Part shown: positions 1-6,448 of the stretch, piece by piece | How positions within the stretch are numbered: the stretch's first letter is position 1 | Layout of the letters: each line of letters begins with the position of its first letter | Assembly (NCBI GenBank): GCA_023393265.1 | Contig: JAEWME010000426.1 | Location: 1 to 18,175, forward strand | Source: Bacteroidota bacterium | GTDB lineage: Bacteria; Bacteroidota; Bacteroidia; Bacteroidales; Prolixibacteraceae | Length of the DNA stretch: 18,175 nt | Direction of reading: 5' to 3' | Position numbers and translations under genes: made by a program | Notes under the pieces: generated by a model | Told to the model about the DNA's origin: nothing | Database searches by the model: none | The model's input: only the letters and a program-made list of their open reading frames with translations

Positions 1-1
1 G

Positions 2-964
2 GTTGATACAGCAATCTTTCGGCAAAACGACCTGAAAGTAGCCGAGGTAAGTGGAAGTTGCTTCTGTTGCAATTTCAACGGGTTGATTGCTGCGTTGCAA
101 CAGGTTCGCGACGAAGCTAATGCTGACGTGATTATTGCTGAGCCGGTTGGTAGCTGCACCGATTTATCGGCAACCATTTTACAACCGCTAAAAAAGAATA
201 TGCAGAGAGAATTAGTTGTTAGCCCTTTTTCGGTCATGGCAGATCCCTTCAGGTTAAACGATATTCTGAATGGTGGAAACGCTGGTTTACACCCGAGCGC
301 TGCATACATCTTTAAAAAGCAACTGGAAGAAAGCGACCTGATCCTGATCAGCAAAACAGATCTTCTAACAGATGCAGAACTTGACCAACTAAAAGAAAAA
401 ACAAAGCTTCATTTTCCGGATTTAGAAGTTAAAACGATTAGTTCAGTAGATAAAAGTGGAATGAAAGAATGGTTGCACGAAATGATGAACCGCAGCGACG
501 CCGGGAAAAAGCTGGTCGACATTGATTACGATGTTTATGCTGAAGGGGAGGCTGTTCTGGGTTGGCTGAATGCGACCGTTTCATTTTCAGGAAAAAACAC
601 TGACTGGAACCTATTTGCCGAGAATCTGATGAAAGCGTTGAGCCAACATTTTGATGCTGTTTCGGCTTCGGTTGGACATGTGAAAATGATGATCGAGTCG
701 GGTAGTGGTTATGCAACGGTCAATCTGACGGGAACAGGCAAAACACTGATTTTAAAAGGAATGGCCGGAACGGGTGAGTCTGCCCGCCTGACTTTAAATG
801 CACGGGTTGAGATGTCTCCTGAATCGCTGGAAAAGCTGGTGAAACAAATTCTAACAGAACAAAGTGCCGGATTAAAGCAGACAATTATGGCATGGCGTTG
901 CCTGAGTCCGGGCAGACCCAATCCGACATTCAGGTACGACTACGTTGTGCCCGCATACAAATAG
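2..964 (+). CDS. COG0523/P47K-type GTP-binding protein, 3' part (5' truncated by window edge)
   Basis: The frame is open from base 2, so the gene begins outside the window and 320 residues are visible. The CobW-like Cys motif GSCFCC lies at bases 53-70, an EPVGSC stretch in the Walker-B/G3 area at 140-157, and the G4 guanine-specificity motif SKTD at 350-361. The P-loop must lie upstream. These motifs place it in the CobW/HypB/UreG SIMIBI GTPase group, near proteins called cobalamin synthesis protein P47K. The family couples GTP hydrolysis to metal or cofactor delivery, with CxCC as the metal-binding motif. The C-terminal half is not a recognisable CobW_C domain and has no His-rich tail. An internal TTG at base 83 is not a credible start because it would discard the CxCC motif. 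The metal and client cannot be read from the sequence. It converges on the lipoprotein operon with a 30-base gap. Confidence 0.8.
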   Translation, partial: VDTAIFRQNDLKVAEVSGSCFCCNFNGLIAALQQVRDEANADVIIAEPVGSCTDLSATILQPLKKNMQRELVVSPFSVMADPFRLNDILNGGNAGLHPSAAYIFKKQLEESDLILISKTDLLTDAELDQLKEKTKLHFPDLEVKTISSVDKSGMKEWLHEMMNRSDAGKKLVDIDYDVYAEGEAVLGWLNATVSFSGKNTDWNLFAENLMKALSQHFDAVSASVGHVKMMIESGSGYATVNLTGTGKTLILKGMAGTGESARLTLNARVEMSPESLEKLVKQILTEQSAGLKQTIMAWRCLSPGRPNPTFRYDYVVPAYK

Positions 965-974
965 CAGTGCTTCT

Positions 975-996
975 GAAATCAATCCTTTTGATTTTT
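975..996 (+). terminator. Weak intrinsic terminator-like hairpin between convergent genes
   Basis: AAATCAA (976-982) and TTGATTT (988-994) form a 7-bp stem around a 5-base loop, with a possible G-U pair at 975/995. It sits between the GTPase stop (962-964) and the minus-strand lipoprotein stop (995-997). The T-run is short and overlaps the right arm, so any terminator would be weak and would serve the plus strand. The minus direction has no T-tract. Confidence 0.3.
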
Positions 997-2041
997 ATTG
1001 TGGCGTGGTGAGCAGAGAATCGTTGGCTTTCAATACAAAAACCTGCTTCTCAAGCTTGGCAATTTCTTTTTTTCGAAGAGCAAGTACATTGATGTATCGC
1101 TGGCAATTGGCTTTATGCTGCTCGTCATTTTCGTTAAACTCGATGTATGACTTGGTGATCCATTCAATGGCCAGGTCGGGATGTCCTTCCATTTCGCAGG
1201 CCAGGGCCATGTTGAATTTGGCTTTGGCTGCAATATGCGCATTTTTGCTTTTTGCCATTGTATTCCAAATTTCGGCAGCTTCTCTCCAGTTATTTTTTAA
1301 AGCCAGCTTTTCGGCCTTCAACATTTCCGTATTATTCGACTTATAGTACATTCGGCTAACCGTAATCCAGGAGGGAAGTAGTTTACTGCCAAAATATTCG
1401 CCCTCTATACCGGCACATTTTTCCAGAATTTTTCCTGATCGTTTGTTTTTTAGATCGGAAAGATTGAAATTCTGCGAGTTGAATTGTAGCGTATCTTTTT
1501 GATCAAGGTAATAAACATTCGAGTCGTTCTTCAGACTGATTGTCCATCTCATTAAAGGCGTTGTGTGAAACAACGTTTCTGTACCAAGATCAAGAATTGC
1601 ACTATTCAGGTGAAAATAATCCAAAAAAATAAGCAAATCGGCCTTCGATTTTTCTGTTAAAATTCGCCGCGAATCATCGCTGGATGGTCCGTAAATGAAT
1701 ATATTTAAGCTATCACGATAGTTATTTACCTGTTCAAAATTTCCATTTTTGCTGATGTAATCTGCTGCTGCATCGACACACTTATTAGACAGTTGGCTGT
1801 ATCTAACGGTTGTGTCGATAAAAACTTTTTCGGCACTGATATAACCAATCTTGAATGTATCCGACTGGTATTTATCTCGTTTGTAAAATGCAACAGTTCG
1901 AACGGTATTCGGAATAGTAAAGGATGCAGGTTTCATCACTTCAACGCTCACCGAGCCAATTTGGTCTGTTATCAGGCAAGACGAAAGCATCCCAGCGAGA
2001 ATCACGATATAAAGAACAATATTTTGGTGCGTTTTCATCAA
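995..2041 (-). CDS. DUF6340-like TPR lipoprotein, paralogue 3 (last gene of the envelope operon)
   Basis: A 348-residue lipoprotein. A hydrophobic N-terminus ends in the lipobox MLSSC, with the lipidated Cys at about residue 22. The mature start lacks the acidic run typical of surface-exported Bacteroidota lipoproteins, so periplasm-facing placement is possible. After the Cys comes a motif shared with the upstream neighbour, of the form EV-x-KP-A/S-S-F/Y-T-x-P-x-x-V-x-TV, followed later by SDT. The C-terminal third holds TPR-like helices with WREAAEIW, then KAKFNMALACEMEG and a LAIEW helix. Length and architecture fit the Bacteroidota family I know as DUF6340, whose function is unknown. It starts 36 bases after its neighbour and is probably co-transcribed. 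Two ATGs are adjacent (2041 and 2038); either could be used. Confidence 0.8.
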   Translation of the reverse strand: MMKTHQNIVLYIVILAGMLSSCLITDQIGSVSVEVMKPASFTIPNTVRTVAFYKRDKYQSDTFKIGYISAEKVFIDTTVRYSQLSNKCVDAAADYISKNGNFEQVNNYRDSLNIFIYGPSSDDSRRILTEKSKADLLIFLDYFHLNSAILDLGTETLFHTTPLMRWTISLKNDSNVYYLDQKDTLQFNSQNFNLSDLKNKRSGKILEKCAGIEGEYFGSKLLPSWITVSRMYYKSNNTEMLKAEKLALKNNWREAAEIWNTMAKSKNAHIAAKAKFNMALACEMEGHPDLAIEWITKSYIEFNENDEQHKANCQRYINVLALRKKEIAKLEKQVFVLKANDSLLTTPQ

Positions 2042-2077
2042 GTCAGTTTTGTATTTACAAGTTTCACTAAAAGGATG

Positions 2078-3106
2078 TTAGTGATTCTCATTCTGTATTT
2101 TCAGTTTTTCGAGTTCGATCTTTCGCTTGAATAAAACAGCCGAATATTCTTTAATTGCCTGATTGATATTCTTTAAAAAAAGACCTGGGCTTTCCTGAGC
2201 GCCCTGTTCACATAAATCCAGCGCTTTTTCGGTATCACCATCCATTTCGCTGGCTAATGCCAAATCGTATAATGCAATGATCCGGTTCTTTTTATTCGAA
2301 TTGCCTGAAATTTCTTGCCACATCGCTTTTGCTTTGTCCCAATCACCTTTTTTCGCGAGCGCTGAAGCGACTTGTAAATCCGGATTGATGTTCGACATGA
2401 TCTCGCGGTAAACCATGGTCCAGCCCGGAATGATATGTTTGGCGTAGTCATTGGCAATTACCGCTGCCGCAAGCTTGATTGCTTCCTTTTTTTCGGGTAG
2501 TTTTATTTTTCTGTAATTTCCGTTGTCGTCGTAGCCATCCCAATATAAAGTGTCGATTTGTTGATGACGGTCAGTAATTTTACCCGCATGGGTATCATAT
2601 ACCGACCAAATATTGGAAGTGATAACATTTACTTCTGGACTCTGATAGTTGTCATCTACTTTATAGAAACATGAAAACATATCAAGCAGAATCAAGGCGT
2701 CTGCCTGGTTTCTCGTGGCCAATGACTGGTACCAACTGTTTATTGCCGGGCGAATTTCTTTTACCTTTTTTTCCTGAAAAGCATCTGCCGGAATTGCGAA
2801 AATACTATCAAAACGATTATGTAACCTTAGTTTATATGCGAGGCTGTCAATGCAGATTTGTTTCGCCTGTAAATCAATGTCAATTATCTTTGGGTCTTTT
2901 ATCAGTTTCCCGTTTGATAAGTGGTAGCTCTGCAGCGTATCTGATTCATATTTCAGATTTCGGGAAACAATTCCAACGGTGTGAACATACGCAGGAAATG
3001 TATAGCTGGAAGGTTTATAAACTTCGATCGGATATCTCTCGAACGTGATGCAGGAGCTTAAGCTCAATAACCCGACCAACCAAAGCAAACCGGATTTGCG
3101 TGCCAT
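2078..3106 (-). CDS. DUF6340-like TPR lipoprotein, paralogue 2
   Basis: A 342-residue lipoprotein with signal peptide and lipobox LSLSSC (Cys about residue 19). The mature protein opens with ITFERYPIEVYKPSSYTFP, matching the KP-x-SFT-x-P motif of its downstream neighbour. The middle region has an ADALILLDMF strand that corresponds to ADLLIFLDYF and DAVMVLERFY in the two relatives. The C-terminus holds a TPR-like helix pair (KKGDWDKAKAMW, then YDLALASEMDGDTEKALDL). The gene begins 4 bases after the stop of the gene before it, so translation is probably coupled. All three proteins share the plan but differ widely in residues, so the duplication looks old. The biochemical role is not known. Confidence 0.8.
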   Translation of the reverse strand: MARKSGLLWLVGLLSLSSCITFERYPIEVYKPSSYTFPAYVHTVGIVSRNLKYESDTLQSYHLSNGKLIKDPKIIDIDLQAKQICIDSLAYKLRLHNRFDSIFAIPADAFQEKKVKEIRPAINSWYQSLATRNQADALILLDMFSCFYKVDDNYQSPEVNVITSNIWSVYDTHAGKITDRHQQIDTLYWDGYDDNGNYRKIKLPEKKEAIKLAAAVIANDYAKHIIPGWTMVYREIMSNINPDLQVASALAKKGDWDKAKAMWQEISGNSNKKNRIIALYDLALASEMDGDTEKALDLCEQGAQESPGLFLKNINQAIKEYSAVLFKRKIELEKLKIQNENH

Positions 3107-3110
3107 GATG

Positions 3111-4148
3111 TTATTTTTTGTTGATGCTTTCCTTTCGGGCCTGCAATTTTTTTAGGTAAACCTCAGTTTGATTCCGGTACTGAGAATAGTAAGACTTTAC
3201 TCCCCAATCAATTGCAGCATCAATATCGCCATTTAGTTCACTCAACAATGCCATGTTGAATTCTGCCTTACTCCTTATTTTTTTGCTCTTCGATTTGGCT
3301 AATTTGGCCCAATATACTGCGGCTTCATCATATTTATTTTCCTTCATCAACTGTTCGCCCTTATCATCTTTCCTGCTGAAAAGGAAATAGCCACGTTTTT
3401 CCTGAATCCAGTTTGGCGATATTTTACTGTCGATGTCGAGAGCAATTTTTATGCCAGCATTTATCATAGCTTGTTTAATGCTTGGTAACTTTTCAAACAA
3501 ACCTTTCTGTTCAACATCAGCACTTTCCCAATAAATGGTATCTGTCGTTTCGATGTCTTTCATGTATGGATTTAATCCCGGTTTGTAAATCCTGAAGACA
3601 GCATCATATTTCAGGTCGAGTGTGGCATAATACGAGTAAGCAAAACCCGTGAAGCGATCAATATATTTTTCAGAAGAAAAATCTGCCATCACTTTGGAAT
3701 AGAACCGTTCCAGTACCATCACAGCGTCGGTGTTAAACCGGTCACAAATATCTGCAACTTCGCTTTGCGAAAGAGTATCCGGAAGTTGTTCATAAGAGAT
3801 GCTGCGTTTAAGATCGCGCTCAACCGGAATTACCACGTCATACCTTCCGGATTCAAACATAAGTGCTGCCAGAGCTTTGATAGTGGTATCCGCCGCCATG
3901 CTGTCGAGTGCAATTTTCGACAACTGGTAACCGTTTCTGTAAAAATACTGCTGAAGCGAATCCTCGGGATAGTTGGCAAACTGGTCACTCATGGCACGGT
4001 TCATCAGGGTAACACTTTGAATGTCATCAGGTAGCTCGTTTTTCGCCGGAAGGGCATTTTCAATGGTCATGGTTGCAAAATAGCTTTTGCACGAAACGAG
4101 CATTGTCAACACCGCCAATAACAATCCTATTTTTTTGAATGACCCCAT
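3111..4148 (-). CDS. DUF6340-like TPR lipoprotein, paralogue 1
   Basis: A 345-residue lipoprotein with lipobox LTMLVSC (Cys about residue 20). It is the most divergent of the three at the N-terminus, with NALPAKNELPDDIQSV in place of the KP-x-SFT motif. The core keeps the family's layout: the DAVMVLERFY strand, a TIYWESAD segment matching TLYWDGYD and TLQFNSQN in the relatives, a SPNWIQE segment matching LPSWITV and IPGWTMV, then TPR-like helices (ENKYDEAAVYWAKLAKSKSKKI, shortened here to its key residues Y, A, W; and FNMALLSELNGDIDAAIDW). It begins 6 bases after the vWA gene, so the two are almost certainly one transcript. Family assignment by pattern only. Confidence 0.8.
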   Translation of the reverse strand: MGSFKKIGLLLAVLTMLVSCKSYFATMTIENALPAKNELPDDIQSVTLMNRAMSDQFANYPEDSLQQYFYRNGYQLSKIALDSMAADTTIKALAALMFESGRYDVVIPVERDLKRSISYEQLPDTLSQSEVADICDRFNTDAVMVLERFYSKVMADFSSEKYIDRFTGFAYSYYATLDLKYDAVFRIYKPGLNPYMKDIETTDTIYWESADVEQKGLFEKLPSIKQAMINAGIKIALDIDSKISPNWIQEKRGYFLFSRKDDKGEQLMKENKYDEAAVYWAKLAKSKSKKIRSKAEFNMALLSELNGDIDAAIDWGVKSYYSQYRNQTEVYLKKLQARKESINKK

Positions 4149-4154
4149 CTTCTG

Positions 4155-6224
4155 CTAATAAATTCCCCAATATTTCCTAAAAAACCACTCAACGCCCAGG
4201 GTAAAAACCAAAACAAAGAATAACAGGCGGAGGTTGATCCATTCATCCTGAATTGTTTGTTTGTGTACCTGTGTGGCAATTTGACGATTGTTGCGAACTT
4301 CATCAACTAACATGCCATAGTTGTTTATCGTGTAAAATTTGCCCCCACTTTGATTTGCCAACTGGAATAAAACATCGAAGTCGGCTACTGTGTTCTGCGT
4401 TTCAACCTCATTTTTAACAATGCTGAAATTTCCTTTTTCATGATAAGCCTGGACTCCAAGCTGAGTTGTCGCCTCGAACGAATAGTCGCCTGGCAACAGG
4501 CTTCCTGCATTAAGCGAATAGTGATCTTCTGTCCTGTCAAACAGGTATTTAAGTTCCTTCTGTTCTGCATTTTTAATCACAATTTCAACTTCTGGTGTAT
4601 TAACCAGTTCATAGCTGTCGTTGTATAATTCGGCTGTAAATTCAATATTGTCAGTTTCCTGAAAAAGGGCAGGATAGTAGATGTTAAAGTTATCTTCATT
4701 CTCACGCAAGGCCAGGTACTGCACCATTTTCTGAATCAGTTCGTCGAACGCTTCGTGGTTTCCATTGGCCTCAAAGTCGGCCAGTCGCCAGCGCCAAAGT
4801 CCTTCGCCGACAATGAATCCTGTTTTTCGTCCTTTGTTGGTTCCCAGGGCAAGCAATGTTTTTCCGGTTGTTATTCCTTTCATATTCTGAAACGCCAGGC
4901 TCTGAATTGACGGCCGCAACCCGGTGTTCCCAAAAGGCGCGATTAATGGCGGCATTGTTTCGAGGGTTTGCTTTGTTTCGTCGGACAGGACAAAGAGCGA
5001 AAAGTTATTATCAAACCTTGGCTGAACTTCCTCAGTATTTGTACTGGCAGATATGCTTAGTCCTGCTTCAACCGAGTTGAATTGCGGCAAAAGGGAATTT
5101 GGTCCGACTACAAACAAAACAGGAGTTCTGGCACTCATAATCCGGGATAAAAGCTGGCTCGCCGCGTTTTTTTGCGAAGGCAACTGGTTCAAAACGATCA
5201 AACCATAACTCGAAAGACTATCCGGAGCGAAAATTCCTGTAACAAGCTTTACGTCATAGTTTTGAAGTTCCAAAAGGCTATTGCGAATAGCTCCCATGTC
5301 CGGATGTGGGCCATCACTGAGCAATAAAATTTTCTGTTTGTTTTCCAGAACCTGTATCACAAATTCAAATTCATTGTTGTTCAGGTTTGTTTCACCCTGC
5401 ATTGGCTGAATCTTGATTTTATAATGTTGCATACCTGCCTTATCTGCTTCCGGATTTGCAAATTCCAGTTTAAAATCATCATCGGAGCCAACAGATACCG
5501 AACCTGAATATACTGCGGCCCCATTGTTTTCGATGCTGAAATATGCCATCTGATTTTTAAGTCCGGAGAATTTCAGCTCAATTTCCACTGGAAATTTGTT
5601 TTTCAGATAGGCTGTTTTATTGGTGCGAACATTGCGAATCGTCGCATCGATGCGGCGGGTTGTGTCTCCGGTGCCAATGGCATAAACAGGAAATGGCAGG
5701 CCGCCAACCAAATTGGCCGGATTCTGTCCCTGGTTATATATTCCATCGCCAGCCAACACGAGCGCCCCGATATTTTTATTGATATAGTAGCTTTTTACCG
5801 ATTTCAGGATTTGTCCGTAATCGGAGCGACTCTCGTTTCCGGAGAATTGATCCGAGTTCTCGGCCTTTTCTCCAAAAGTCCAGAAATCAAGCTGATAATC
5901 GTCGCCTAGTTTACTTTTTAGCTGAGCTTTTAATTGTCCAATTGCGGCAGAGCCACTATGCATCGATCTGGAATTGTCGATAGCAACAGCGATCACCGGT
6001 AACTGTTTTATTTTCTTAGAACGCTCAACCAGCGGAGAAAGCAGAAAAAGGAAAATCAGTATTAAAGTCAGAAATCTGAGGAACGCCAGCAGTCCTTTCT
6101 GCAATGTTGAAAGTGTATTGTTTTCAGGATTCCTGAAATAAAGGTAATAACTGATTGCCGCCGAAACCGGAACAAACAACAAGATGAAAAGTCCGGCCAG
6201 GGTATGTTCGAAAGTGATTTCCAA
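4155..6224 (-). CDS. Membrane-anchored von Willebrand factor A-like protein, first gene of the envelope operon
   Basis: About 689 residues if read from the TTG at 6224, giving MEITFEHTLAG, an opening I associate with a recurring Bacteroidota membrane vWA family. A longer TTG start at 6263 is possible; no ATG is available near either. Two membrane segments lie at about residues 9-30 and 44-66, then a vWA-type domain. Its MIDAS-like motif DNSRS has D83, S85 and S87, followed by a strand ending AGDGIYNQG that fits the later metal-site Asp. The middle is beta-rich and adhesion-like, and the stretch beginning KILLLSDGPHPD resembles a glutamine-amidotransferase-like fold. A last membrane helix (about 665-680) ends in a short aromatic tail. 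The vWA region probably faces the periplasm, and MIDAS sites usually mediate metal-dependent protein binding. Three lipoprotein genes follow within a few bases; they are candidate partners, but no interaction can be shown from sequence. Confidence 0.75.
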   Translation of the reverse strand: MEITFEHTLAGLFILLFVPVSAAISYYLYFRNPENNTLSTLQKGLLAFLRFLTLILIFLFLLSPLVERSKKIKQLPVIAVAIDNSRSMHSGSAAIGQLKAQLKSKLGDDYQLDFWTFGEKAENSDQFSGNESRSDYGQILKSVKSYYINKNIGALVLAGDGIYNQGQNPANLVGGLPFPVYAIGTGDTTRRIDATIRNVRTNKTAYLKNKFPVEIELKFSGLKNQMAYFSIENNGAAVYSGSVSVGSDDDFKLEFANPEADKAGMQHYKIKIQPMQGETNLNNNEFEFVIQVLENKQKILLLSDGPHPDMGAIRNSLLELQNYDVKLVTGIFAPDSLSSYGLIVLNQLPSQKNAASQLLSRIMSARTPVLFVVGPNSLLPQFNSVEAGLSISASTNTEEVQPRFDNNFSLFVLSDETKQTLETMPPLIAPFGNTGLRPSIQSLAFQNMKGITTGKTLLALGTNKGRKTGFIVGEGLWRWRLADFEANGNHEAFDELIQKMVQYLALRENEDNFNIYYPALFQETDNIEFTAELYNDSYELVNTPEVEIVIKNAEQKELKYLFDRTEDHYSLNAGSLLPGDYSFEATTQLGVQAYHEKGNFSIVKNEVETQNTVADFDVLFQLANQSGGKFYTINNYGMLVDEVRNNRQIATQVHKQTIQDEWINLRLLFFVLVFTLGVEWFFRKYWGIY

Positions 6225-6251
6225 TTTTGTGTTGCTGTTTTTTGAAAGATT

Positions 6252-6259
6252 CAAAAATA
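6252..6259 (-). promoter_or_regulatory. Candidate Bacteroidota -7 box for the vWA/lipoprotein operon
   Basis: The minus strand reads TATTTTTG here, a perfect TAnnTTTG match. It would place transcription start roughly 20 bases before the TTG at 6224, which favours that start over the one at 6263. The -33 element is poor: the nearest TTG-type triplets, at 6271-6278, are closer than the usual spacing of about 19-21 bases. Confidence 0.4.
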
Positions 6260-6448
6260 ACAAACTTCAACAAACAACTTGGCAGTTTACGTTACTTTCT
6301 GTTCAGCAAAAACGTTAGGGAAAAGAGGTCGATCATGTTTATTTTTGAGGTGCAAAAGAACAGCCTGTTGTTGAAATATTTTACTAGTTTTAGTCGTTCA
6401 ACTCAGACGAATGCTGATGGCAGAATGCGGAAAGATAAAGTTATTTCA

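Noticed and set aside
945..1346. Plus-strand frame opposite the end of the third lipoprotein gene
   Set aside because: It lies antisense to a well-supported lipoprotein, and its translation is Cys/Phe/Ser-rich without any family pattern.
6227..6448. 5' extension of the peptidase-barrel frame to 6227
   Set aside because: The added residues have no signal-peptide character, overlap the vWA gene's possible 5' end and precede a clean signal peptide starting at 6449.
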